Shown here: one piece after another, positions 1 through 7,197 of the stretch
Position numbering within the stretch: position 1 is the first letter of the stretch
Layout: the number at the start of each line of letters is the position of its first letter
NCBI GenBank assembly: GCA_001773855.1
Contig: MEXZ01000022.1
Location: 1,008-16,661 of the forward strand
Length of the DNA stretch: 15,654 bases
Origin: Candidatus Aminicenantes bacterium RBG_13_64_14
GTDB lineage: Bacteria > Acidobacteriota > Aminicenantia > Aminicenantales > Saccharicenantaceae
Reading direction: 5' to 3'
The notes under the pieces: model-generated
Database searches by the model: none
Told to the model about the DNA's origin: nothing
Seen by the model: the letters and a program-made list of their open reading frames with translations, nothing else
Translations under genes and position numbers: made by a program

Positions 1-572
1 GCCTTCTGCCTGAGGTAATTGACGCCCTCGATGAACCCGGCCAACTGGAGGACGTCCTCGGCCATCCGCTCCCCCCACATGCCCCGGGCCTTGGTGCTGA
101 CCAGGGCCTGGCGCAGGTGGTTGGCCGTGTCCTGGAGCTTGGCCGTCTGTTCCGCGGCCGTTTTAAGGTGGGCGGACAACTCGCCGTATTTCTGGACGCG
201 TTCCTTCTCGAACCCGGCGACGGCCTCCTGCATTTTCTGGAGGTCGCCCCGCATGGATTCGAGGGTCTGGTCGATCAGTTTCTTTTTCCCCTCGAGGTCC
301 TTCTCGCCGGACTGGGTCTGCTGGCCGAGCATGGACCCGGCCAGCTTCATGAACTCCTCGGAGTTCGTCTTCAGGGCCGCGAGGGACAACGAGCCCATGG
401 AGTCCTTGACCCGGCCCAGGATGACCTCGATGTCCTTGATCTTTTCGCTCTCCGTCTCGCTGACGAGCTCGCGGGCGATCGCCCTCGCCTCCTTCCTGTT
501 CACAAGCTGGATGATGAGAACGACCGCGGCGCCGAAGACGCCCCCGCCGATGAACAAATAGACACCCGTCAT
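1..572 (-). CDS. rmuC: RmuC-family DNA recombination protein (N-terminal part, cut by window edge)
   Basis: RmuC proteins are membrane-anchored, coiled-coil proteins with a nuclease-like C-terminal domain. In E. coli RmuC limits recombination-driven inversions at short inverted repeats. Read from the ATG at 572, 190 codons are present. Residues about 4-20 form one hydrophobic segment (VYLFIGGGVFGAAVVLII). A long charged helical stretch rich in Glu, Lys and Gln follows (about 23-160, probable coiled coil). The start of the RmuC core is RGMWGE at about residues 163-168, then a Leu-rich segment ending in NYLRQK at the edge. The catalytic part lies outside the window. The start is supported by AAGGAG (580-585) seven bases upstream, and the ATG overlaps the TGA of the preceding FmdB-type gene as ATGA, implying translational coupling. 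Being last in a run with secreted proteins of unknown function need not mean a shared function. Confidence 0.88.
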   Translation of the reverse strand, partial: MTGVYLFIGGGVFGAAVVLIIQLVNRKEARAIARELVSETESEKIKDIEVILGRVKDSMGSLSLAALKTNSEEFMKLAGSMLGQQTQSGEKDLEGKKKLIDQTLESMRGDLQKMQEAVAGFEKERVQKYGELSAHLKTAAEQTAKLQDTANHLRQALVSTKARGMWGERMAEDVLQLAGFIEGVNYLRQK

Positions 573-928
573 GTTTCGACTCCTTCTTCGCCGCCCGGAC
601 CTTCCGCCCCCTCCGCCTCGTCCATGGCCCGGTCGACTTCCTCGTTGAAGTCCTCACCCGCCTCCTCGCCCATCTCCCGGCCCATTTTCTTCATCCAGCG
701 GGCGACGCTCTTCGGGTCCTTCTCGTCGAGCCCGGCCAGGGACGAGGGGTCGGCCAGGCTTTCGAGCCGGCTTTCCTCGGACCGCCGGACGGCGACGCGG
801 GAGACGAGCTTGGCCATGTTCCTGCCGCCGCAGTGCTGGCACACGGGGTCGACGGCCGCGCTGACGGACAGCGTTATCAACGTCGTCTTCCGGCGGCAGT
901 CGGCGCAACGGTATTCGTAGATGGGCAT
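569..928 (-). CDS. FmdB-type zinc-ribbon small protein with extended acidic tail
   Basis: This 119-residue protein opens with the FmdB/CxxC_CXXC_SSSS signature: MPIYEYRC, then Cys8-x2-Cys11 and Cys30-x2-Cys33, which would bind one zinc ion. The family is named after a putative regulator in a formamidase/amidase context, but most members have no proven role, so a regulatory function is only a family guess. The zinc ribbon ends near residue 40. The rest is unlike the usual short Gly/Ser-rich tail: a basic linker, then a strongly acidic region (about 75-119) rich in Glu, Asp and Gly that is probably disordered. The ATG lies 2 nt after the DUF362 stop. Its Shine-Dalgarno is weak and distant, so translation probably depends on coupling. 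The TGA overlaps the rmuC start. Confidence 0.85.
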   Translation of the reverse strand: MPIYEYRCADCRRKTTLITLSVSAAVDPVCQHCGGRNMAKLVSRVAVRRSEESRLESLADPSSLAGLDEKDPKSVARWMKKMGREMGEEAGEDFNEEVDRAMDEAEGAEGPGGEEGVET

Positions 929-930
929 GT

Positions 931-1839
931 CTAGATCAGGATCCCTTCTTCGAAGCCGAGCTTGACGAGCTCGATCCGGTTCGGGTCGCTCACGCCCAGG
1001 TGATGGCGCGTGTCGGCCAGCTGGATGTGGTGCGGCGTCATCTGGAGCGGCCGATCGTCGCCGAAAAATTCGCGCCTCTTCGCCTGGATGATACGCAGCC
1101 CGGTGGCGTCGGCGGCGACGGGGTCGCGGCTGACGATGAGCCCCTTGTATTCCCAGGTGTACTCTTTGGCGTAATGATGCGGCCCGACGCCGTGAAAAAG
1201 CGGCGTGAACATGACCAGAACGTTGAGCCGGGTCTTGCCCTTGACGGCCGGCAGGTCCCAGAGCGTGGCCAAGTCGGCGCACGTGTCGCCGTGATAGTCC
1301 GCAGGCCTGGGGACGAACATGATGTAGTTCTTGATCAAACTCCCGACGCCCGACCAGTGATGGCTCCGCATGGGGCGGGCGTTGACGAGGGCCGTGGCCT
1401 TCTGGAAGACCGGGTTCCGCAGGACGCCCTGGTCGTCTATGGCGATCCGGTCCTCTGTGACGCCCGCGTCCATGACCCGCCTTTTGATGGCCTGCTCGAC
1501 CTCCGGGGTCGTCGGGATGTAGCGCCAGGCGTTGGTCTTGATGCCGACGACGTCCTCGGCGCGGACGAGCGTCTTCCAGGCCTTGACGGCGTCGCGCTCG
1601 CCGAGCAATGCTCGGACGGCGTCGTCGAGCATCCGCTGGACGACCTCGGCCGGCGGGGCGCCGCCCGGCCCGAGCGGGCTCGGATCGCGCACAAGGACGA
1701 CACGGACCTTCTCTTCGGCCTGCCGGGGAAGCGGGCTTCGTCCTGTCCGAGCTGCGGCGGGGACCAGGACTCCAGCCAGAGGCCCCACGGAGGCGACCTT
1801 CAGGAAATCCCTTCGGGTGATCGGCTTCCGGCTCATCAT
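931..1839 (-). CDS. Tat-exported DUF362-domain protein
   Basis: This 302-residue protein begins with a twin-arginine signal (TRRDFLK, Arg9-Arg10) and a hydrophobic stretch to about residue 30, so export in folded form to the periplasm is likely. The mature part matches DUF362. Visible hallmarks are VVGIKTN (98-103), a GSLIKNYIMFVP segment (166-177) and GLIVSRDPVAADATG (233-247). DUF362 is functionally uncharacterised and some members carry a 4Fe-4S ferredoxin module. This one does not: its only cysteine is Cys187. It instead has four His-His pairs (160-161, 221-222, 270-271, 279-280), a possible metal site. The ATG follows the DUF6599 stop with no gap and is preceded by a strong AGGAGGAG. Tight coupling to a DUF6599-like gene suggests a shared envelope role. 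No enzymatic activity can be assigned. Confidence 0.86.
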   Translation of the reverse strand: MMSRKPITRRDFLKVASVGPLAGVLVPAAARTGRSPLPRQAEEKVRVVLVRDPSPLGPGGAPPAEVVQRMLDDAVRALLGERDAVKAWKTLVRAEDVVGIKTNAWRYIPTTPEVEQAIKRRVMDAGVTEDRIAIDDQGVLRNPVFQKATALVNARPMRSHHWSGVGSLIKNYIMFVPRPADYHGDTCADLATLWDLPAVKGKTRLNVLVMFTPLFHGVGPHHYAKEYTWEYKGLIVSRDPVAADATGLRIIQAKRREFFGDDRPLQMTPHHIQLADTRHHLGVSDPNRIELVKLGFEEGILI

Positions 1840-2769
1840 TCACTCCTCCTGCATTCGGTCGGCGCGGCCGTTCATCAGAGCCACGACGGCATCCAGCCTG
1901 GCCGCGGCTGTTCGCTCCGCAATCATGTCGAAAACGATGACAACATACCTGTCGTTGACGCGGACGGCCGTCCACTTACCGTTCTCCGTCTTGACGATGC
2001 CTTTCTCCGCGGCTTCGGGCATGTAGGCCCGCGCGAACGATACCCCGGCCTTGGCGGCCGACCCGCCGTCCTCGTAGGCGACCATGAGGACTTTGCTCCG
2101 GTCGTCCTTGCTGCCGTAGTCCGCAAGGACCGCGTCGGTCTTCTGGTCAAGAAGCAGGATGTTCGTGTCGGCGACGAAAAAATGATAGTTGAGGACGGAA
2201 TGGTTGTGAAAGAAGCGGACCCGCCCGGTATCAAGGCCTTCGGCAGGCAGGTGCCGCAAGAGGTCCGGCGTCTCCCCTCGGCCCGGGATGGCGCCGTCTA
2301 TCCGGCGTCCGAGCTCGAAAACGAGCCCCTTTGTCTCGGCCGTCTCCTCCTCGGCGTAGACCGAGAGGAAATACCGGTCCTTCCAGAAAGAGAGGAGCCC
2401 GGCTTTGTAGTTCGATCCCTGGCCGACCTCGGCGTCCTCCCCGTCGAGGTCGTGGGTAAAAACGCCGAAGGCGTCCTCCGGCGACCCCATGTCGAAGAGG
2501 TCGACGACGATGTCGGGCTTGCCGTCCTTGTGGAAGCGGCGGGCCACGAGGATCTTCATGTTGTAGGACCTGTAGACTTCGCCCGCGCCGTCGATGTAGT
2601 CGAAGATCGTCTCGGCGTCGAAGGTCTGGTCGGCCTCAGAGACATAAGGGCCGATCGTCGGGGGGATGAACGAGGCGAGCTTTTGGAAGTCGGGCACGAT
2701 CGGTTCGGTCATCAGGACGAGTCCTCCCAGGAGGGCCAGGACGGCGGCGTAAACGACAACCCTCTTCAT
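1840..2769 (-). CDS. DUF6599-like anchored or exported protein
   Basis: This 309-residue protein has unknown function. After MKR it has a hydrophobic N-terminus (VVVYAAVLALLGGLVLM) that is a signal peptide or membrane anchor. No lipobox is seen and there are no cysteines. The body carries two motifs I associate with DUF6599: IFDYIDGAGEVYRSYN, about 30 residues after the anchor, and DMGSPEDAFGVF further on. Later stretches such as FFHNHSVLNYHFF look like the beta-rich repeat of that family. The usual family description is simply 'uncharacterised'. I chose the ATG at 2769. A GTG six codons upstream (2787) is in frame but overlaps the predicted -10 element, so it is unlikely to be transcribed. 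The gene heads the operon continuing with DUF362, FmdB and RmuC proteins. Confidence 0.8.
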   Translation of the reverse strand: MKRVVVYAAVLALLGGLVLMTEPIVPDFQKLASFIPPTIGPYVSEADQTFDAETIFDYIDGAGEVYRSYNMKILVARRFHKDGKPDIVVDLFDMGSPEDAFGVFTHDLDGEDAEVGQGSNYKAGLLSFWKDRYFLSVYAEEETAETKGLVFELGRRIDGAIPGRGETPDLLRHLPAEGLDTGRVRFFHNHSVLNYHFFVADTNILLLDQKTDAVLADYGSKDDRSKVLMVAYEDGGSAAKAGVSFARAYMPEAAEKGIVKTENGKWTAVRVNDRYVVIVFDMIAERTAAARLDAVVALMNGRADRMQEE

Positions 2770-2777
2770 TCCCGTCG

Positions 2778-2806
2778 ATTGTATCACGCCGCCCCTGACG
2801 AGACAA
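2778..2806 (-). promoter_or_regulatory. sigma70-like promoter of the DUF6599-DUF362-fmdB-rmuC operon
   Basis: On the minus strand, TTGTCT (2806-2801) and TACAAT (2783-2778) are separated by exactly 17 nt. The expected transcription start lies within about two bases of the ATG at 2769, so the mRNA would be leaderless or nearly so, which fits the lack of a good Shine-Dalgarno there. Confidence 0.55.
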
Positions 2807-2833
2807 GGGAACGGGGAGGACGGGCGGGGGCGT

Positions 2834-2862
2834 TTGCAAATTTCGGTGTTTCAGGGAATAAT
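2834..2862 (+). promoter_or_regulatory. sigma70-like promoter of the octahaem cytochrome gene
   Basis: TTGCAA (2834-2839) and AATAAT (2857-2862) are separated by 17 nt in a locally AT-rich patch. This gives a leader of about 50 nt before the ATG at 2920, and the promoter faces away from the divergent DUF6599 promoter. Confidence 0.5.
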
Positions 2863-2919
2863 AGACGCGGTTCGCGTGATCCGATGAAGTTCCGACGCCC
2901 GACCAAAAGGAGAGTCCGC

Positions 2920-4263
2920 ATGATTGAGCGCCGCCTGAAGTTCCCCGCCCTCCTCGTTCTGGTCCTCGCCGGCTTCCTCGCCGCCTGTTCCACGACGCCC
3001 GAAAACGGCGGCGTCACCCCCGTCGATATCCCCGCGGCCGCCATGTCTTACATCGTGCTCGCCTGGAACGACCTGGGCATGCACTGTCTCAATCCGACCT
3101 ACGACAAGGAAGTCATCCTGCCGCCCTACAATACGATTTGGGCCCAGGTGATCAAGCGCGGCAACCCGCCCGAGATCGTGACGGCGGGCGTCACCTTGGA
3201 ATACCGGATCGTCGACAACACCTATTCCTACGGCAAGGGGACGGCGTCGCCGCTTCGCAGCTACGGGCAGTTCTGGGACAACTCCTTCGACCTCTTCGGC
3301 GTCTCCCTCGCCCACGACACGGGCCTCAACCTGGTCGACCCGGACATCCACAACGGGCTCTCGGGAACGATGCTCCTCAAGGGCAACCACTTCGAGGTCG
3401 ACGGCGTCCCCGTTGTCCCCATCAACGACGCCGGGACTTGGGACCCCTACCAAATCGCGGAGATCGTCGTTCGCGACGCCTCGACCAGCGCCGAACTGGC
3501 CCGGACGCGGGCGACCGTCCCGACATCCGACGAGATCAACTGCGCCAAGTGCCATGGCCAGACGATCAACGCTGAAGAGATCTTGTCAGTTCTGGAAGAG
3601 CACGATGAGGCGGAAGAGACGACCTTCGTCGCCGACGGCGTCCCCGTCCTGTGCGCCGACTGCCACGGCAGTCCCGCCCTCGGGCAGACCGGTCCGGGTT
3701 CGTCGGAATTGTATCTTTCCCAGGTCATACACGGCTTCCACAGTACCAAAAGCGCGGCCTGCTACGACTGCCATCCCGGGGCGACGACGACAAGCCACCG
3801 GAGCACGGCCCACACGACGACGGACGGCAACTGCACCACCTGCCACGGCACCATGGCCAATATCACCACTACGATCACCGGGGGCCGGGTCCCCTGGGTG
3901 AGCGAGCCGAAATGCATGAACTGTCACACCTTCGTCGCCGAAGTCGACACGGGTTCGACGCTCTATCGCAACGCCAGCGCCCATAACGGCATTTCCTGCC
4001 CCGCCTGCCACGGCAGCCCCCACGCCCAGGTCCCCTCGGACAAGGCCGTGGACAACTATCAGGCCCTCCAGTTTCAGAACAAAGCCCTGGCTCTCGGCAG
4101 TTGCCGGGTCTGTCACAGCGGCTCGAAGGGCGGCGGGCTGACGGGAATCGTGGAGGCTCACGGCGGCAGCCGGCCGACGTCGTGCATGGTCTGCCACACG
4201 GGGCCCATCTCCACGAACAATCCGCTGGAGTTCCCCCACAGGTTCCAGCAAAGGAACCGCTGA
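2920..4263 (+). CDS. octahaem c-type cytochrome lipoprotein
   Basis: This 447-residue exported electron carrier has a lipoprotein signal peptide with lipobox LAAC (Cys23), so it would be lipid-anchored in the envelope. Residues 24-200 form a haem-free, beta-rich-looking domain opening with LAWNDLGMHC (Cys56), a motif I have seen in multihaem cytochrome families of metal-reducing bacteria. The C-terminal half has eight CXXCH haem sites, at Cys208, 245, 281, 305, 332, 360, 395 and 422. At least nine further histidines lie between them, enough for bis-His ligation of all haems. Physiological partners are unknown; extracellular or periplasmic electron transfer is inferred. The ATG at 2920 is supported by AAGGAG about eight bases upstream and by the signal peptide that follows. 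An upstream in-frame extension runs antisense through the neighbouring genes and is spurious. The gene ends 7 nt from the convergent acyl-CoA synthetase gene. Confidence 0.9.
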   Translation: MIERRLKFPALLVLVLAGFLAACSTTPENGGVTPVDIPAAAMSYIVLAWNDLGMHCLNPTYDKEVILPPYNTIWAQVIKRGNPPEIVTAGVTLEYRIVDNTYSYGKGTASPLRSYGQFWDNSFDLFGVSLAHDTGLNLVDPDIHNGLSGTMLLKGNHFEVDGVPVVPINDAGTWDPYQIAEIVVRDASTSAELARTRATVPTSDEINCAKCHGQTINAEEILSVLEEHDEAEETTFVADGVPVLCADCHGSPALGQTGPGSSELYLSQVIHGFHSTKSAACYDCHPGATTTSHRSTAHTTTDGNCTTCHGTMANITTTITGGRVPWVSEPKCMNCHTFVAEVDTGSTLYRNASAHNGISCPACHGSPHAQVPSDKAVDNYQALQFQNKALALGSCRVCHSGSKGGGLTGIVEAHGGSRPTSCMVCHTGPISTNNPLEFPHRFQQRNR

Positions 4264-4270
4264 AACCGCC

Positions 4271-6619
4271 CTATTTTTCCGTGACCCGGGACAGGTGCCC
4301 GACGTAAGTCCGCAGGAAGCGAACGGCGTCGTCGGCCCGCCTGAAGACAGGGATCCCGGCACGTTCGAGACATCCGGCCAGGGGGGTATAGAGCTCTCCG
4401 GCGTCGATGTTGACGACGACCGGCTTATCGGTCGATCGGAAAAGATCGATCAACCGCATGGCGAAGCTTCCCGGCCGGGCGAGATCCTCCCGATGCCCCT
4501 CCCCCGGCGGCAGGGTGTTCTGGGCCGGGGTCATGGGCACGTTCGAGACGACCGCGCAGTCGACGTCCGGGTCCTCCAGGATGGCCCGCGCGCACTCCAC
4601 GAAGACGGCATCGTCGGCGACCGGGGTCACGTCGAGGGGATTCTGGACGTCCTGGAGGCGGTCGATGCCCAGCGGTTGAAGGATGGCCACGATGCGCTTC
4701 TGCGTTTCCGGTGTGAACGGGACGAGGTCCAGGCCGGCCCCGTTCTTGAGGTTGTCGGCCAGGACGACGCACTCGAATCCGGCGTTGCTGATGAGCCCGA
4801 CCCGGCGGCCGCGGACTTTCCGGCCTTCGAGGAATGACAGCCCCTTCATGAAGCTCTCGAACTCGAAGATGTCCCCGGCGACGATTGCGCCGGCCTGTTC
4901 CAGGACGGCCCGAAAGACACCGTAGTCTCCGGCTACGGAAGCCGTGTGACTCGACGTCGCCGCCCGGCCTTCGGGGCTCCGGCCCGCCTTGTAGACGAGG
5001 ACGGTCCGGCCCGCAGCCGTAAGCTCGCCGACGGCCCGGGCGAAAGCCAATCCATCGCCCGGCTTGAATCCTTCCATATAGACGGCGAACAGCTTGACGT
5101 CGAGGTCGTCCTTGAGGAACGTCAGGTAATCCGAGGCGGTGAGGTCGAGCTGGTTCCCGAGGGAGACGGCGTAGAGCGGCTCGACCTCCGGCAGCTTGCT
5201 CATCCGGCAGATCATGAAGGCGCCGCTCTGGCTGATGACGGCCATGTCCGAGCGGGCGCTCTTCGGCCGGGGCAGCTTGTGTTCAGGGATGAAGGTCGTG
5301 TCGTAACGGCCGGGTTTGGAGGCGATCCCCAGGCAGTTGCCGCCGTTGACGACGGGCGTCGTCTTCGCGCTCCGGCGGCCTTCGCGGAGAAGCTCCCGGA
5401 TCTTTTCCTCGATCGACGCCCCGCCCGCCTTCTCGCCCATGCCGCCGGCGATGAGGATGACCGAACGCGCCTTCTCGTGTTCGACGAGGTCCTTCATCAC
5501 GTCGTAGCACTGGTCGGCGGCGAGGGTCAGGACAAAGAGGTCGACCGTCCGGGGCATGGCCTCGACCGACGGGACGCAGAGGCAGCCTTCGATCGACTCG
5601 AGGCGCGGCTTGATCACGACAACGTTCTCCGCCGGAAAACCGTTCTGCAGGGTGTTGTTGAGGATGATGTGGCCGATGTTCATCTTCTTCGAGACGCCGA
5701 TGATGCCGATCGACGCCGGCCTGAGGAGCGGCCCGATGGCGGCGATAGGCCGGGCGGATATGCCCGCTTTGGCGCGCGAGAAACGGCAGACCCCGTCCAG
5801 GGGGACGAGCCGGCCGCAGCGGACGACGAATGGGTTGACCTCGGCTTCTTCGAGGACATACGGAGAGTTTGCGGAGAAGGCCGAAAAGGCGGCGGCCAGG
5901 TCGCGGAAGCGGAGGAAGGTTTCGGCCAGGACCTTGGGGGAGACTAGCGCTTTCCGTCCCCGGAATTCGGAGGCCAGCTTGCCGTAAAAGGTCAGCGGCT
6001 CGAGCAGGCCCTGGACCTTCCCGCCGGCAAGGAGGTGGGCGGAGGCGATGGCCACGGCCCGCCCCTCGCGGAGACGTTCGTTCATGTACTCGACGTCGAG
6101 CCCACCGCTCCCCATCGTCAGCACGGGCCCGAAGTCACGGGAGTTCCTCAGTCCGAGGAGGATCTCCGAGCCGAAGCCGACGTTGTCGAAGGCGACTTTC
6201 TCGGCGACGAGGAAACCCCGGATGGATTCGCGGACGGCTTTCAGGGACGACGGCTCTCCCGAGGCGCCGTGGCCTCGGCCTCTTTTCTCCCATTCGACAT
6301 AGCGGAGGGGCACGGTCCGGAGCATTGAAGCGCAGGCTTTGTTCACCGCCGCGGCGTCGGGCTTGACGAAGGCGACGCCCCCGACGTCGGACTTGTGGAT
6401 GATGAGCGGAGAAACGACTTTGAGGACGACGGCGCCGGTCCCGAGGCCGATCAAGTCCTTCCGGACGACGGCCTGACCGGCCGGGACGAAGACATGGCGG
6501 GGCGCGGGGATCCCGGCCTCCTCGAGGACCTCGTAAACCTCGGGTTCAAGCAGGAAATTCCGGCCGTCCCGCTCCGCCGCCTCGAGCGTCCGATGGACCC
6601 TTTTCCAGTCCGTTTTCAT
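4271..6619 (-). CDS. acyl-CoA synthetase (ADP-forming), fused beta-alpha (ATP-grasp first)
   Basis: This 782-residue enzyme would catalyse acyl-CoA + ADP + Pi to acid + CoA + ATP, the energy-conserving step of 2-oxoacid fermentation. Residues 1 to about 265 are the ATP-grasp (beta) part, with VVLKVVSPLIIHKSDVGGV. A CoA-binding Rossmann domain starts near 297 (ASIGIIGVSKK). A succinyl-CoA-ligase-like domain follows, with GGNCLG and the phospho-histidine motif SSHTAS (His558), then a C-terminal ligase-CoA domain (about 625-770). All elements of the acetate:CoA ligase (ADP-forming) superfamily are present, but beta precedes alpha, whereas many bacterial fusions run alpha-beta; domain shuffling is known in this superfamily. 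The ATG overlaps the iorB stop as ATGA. Position after iorAB suggests aryl-acetyl-CoA or branched acyl-CoA as substrate rather than only acetyl-CoA. The substrate cannot be read from sequence. Confidence 0.92.
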   Translation of the reverse strand: MKTDWKRVHRTLEAAERDGRNFLLEPEVYEVLEEAGIPAPRHVFVPAGQAVVRKDLIGLGTGAVVLKVVSPLIIHKSDVGGVAFVKPDAAAVNKACASMLRTVPLRYVEWEKRGRGHGASGEPSSLKAVRESIRGFLVAEKVAFDNVGFGSEILLGLRNSRDFGPVLTMGSGGLDVEYMNERLREGRAVAIASAHLLAGGKVQGLLEPLTFYGKLASEFRGRKALVSPKVLAETFLRFRDLAAAFSAFSANSPYVLEEAEVNPFVVRCGRLVPLDGVCRFSRAKAGISARPIAAIGPLLRPASIGIIGVSKKMNIGHIILNNTLQNGFPAENVVVIKPRLESIEGCLCVPSVEAMPRTVDLFVLTLAADQCYDVMKDLVEHEKARSVILIAGGMGEKAGGASIEEKIRELLREGRRSAKTTPVVNGGNCLGIASKPGRYDTTFIPEHKLPRPKSARSDMAVISQSGAFMICRMSKLPEVEPLYAVSLGNQLDLTASDYLTFLKDDLDVKLFAVYMEGFKPGDGLAFARAVGELTAAGRTVLVYKAGRSPEGRAATSSHTASVAGDYGVFRAVLEQAGAIVAGDIFEFESFMKGLSFLEGRKVRGRRVGLISNAGFECVVLADNLKNGAGLDLVPFTPETQKRIVAILQPLGIDRLQDVQNPLDVTPVADDAVFVECARAILEDPDVDCAVVSNVPMTPAQNTLPPGEGHREDLARPGSFAMRLIDLFRSTDKPVVVNIDAGELYTPLAGCLERAGIPVFRRADDAVRFLRTYVGHLSRVTEK

Positions 6620-7194
6620 GCGCCGAGGGCCGCCTTCTTCCCCAGCTCGTAGGCCTTGAGGTTGGCCTCGAGGACGGTGGCCCCGCGGCCGCGGAAGAGG
6701 GCATCGATGGTCAGGAGCAGGCTCGCGTCCTTCAGGATCAGGGAGGCCGCGGCCGCCCCGAGGAGGACGATGTTCTGGGCCCTAACCGTCCCGGCTTCCC
6801 GGGCCAGCTTTTCCGAGTCGACGACGACGCACCTCGGCGCCTTGCGAACCGCCTCCAGGACCCGGTCGATGTCCGGATAGTCGGGGATGTTCCGGTACGG
6901 CGTCGAGCTCGTCACGACGATCCCGCCCGGCCGGAGGTACTCGAAATAGCGCAGGGCTTCGAGCGGCTCGACGCTCAGGATCATGTCGGCCTCGCCCTTG
7001 GGGATGAGGTCGCTCCAGATCGCATCGTTCGAAAGACGCATATGCGACTGGACGGCCCCTCCCCGCCGGGCCATGCCGTGGACCTCGGCCTGCTTGAAAA
7101 AGAGCCCTTCGGCGAGGGCTGCGTTGTCGATGACGTAGGCGATGGACAGGATGCCTTGGCCGCCGACCCCCGCGAGAATGATGTCCTGCTTCAA
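6616..7194 (-). CDS. iorB: indolepyruvate:ferredoxin oxidoreductase, beta subunit
   Basis: This is the 192-residue gamma-domain-type subunit of the two-subunit 2-oxoacid oxidoreductase. It pairs with IorA to decarboxylate aryl 2-oxoacids to aryl-acyl-CoA. Visible signatures are the N-terminal GVGGQGIL and AEVHGMARRGGAVQSHMR (family form AEVHGMAQRGG). Length is normal for IorB, and there is no Fe-S motif, as expected. The start is a TTG 3 nt after the iorA stop. It is supported by AAAGGAG, located inside the end of iorA and seven bases upstream, and by the fact that the GVGGQG motif begins within ten residues. The stop overlaps the synthetase start, so the three genes are probably co-transcribed and translationally coupled. 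Confidence 0.93.
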   Translation of the reverse strand: MKQDIILAGVGGQGILSIAYVIDNAALAEGLFFKQAEVHGMARRGGAVQSHMRLSNDAIWSDLIPKGEADMILSVEPLEALRYFEYLRPGGIVVTSSTPYRNIPDYPDIDRVLEAVRKAPRCVVVDSEKLAREAGTVRAQNIVLLGAAAASLILKDASLLLTIDALFRGRGATVLEANLKAYELGKKAALGA

Positions 7195-7197
7195 GGC

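Noticed and set aside
1000..4263. 1087-codon open frame on the plus strand reaching into the cytochrome gene
   Set aside because: Its first ~640 codons run antisense to the DUF362 and DUF6599 genes, which have clear family motifs. Only the part from 2920 has a ribosome binding site, signal peptide and haem motifs. The extension is a GC-rich shadow frame.
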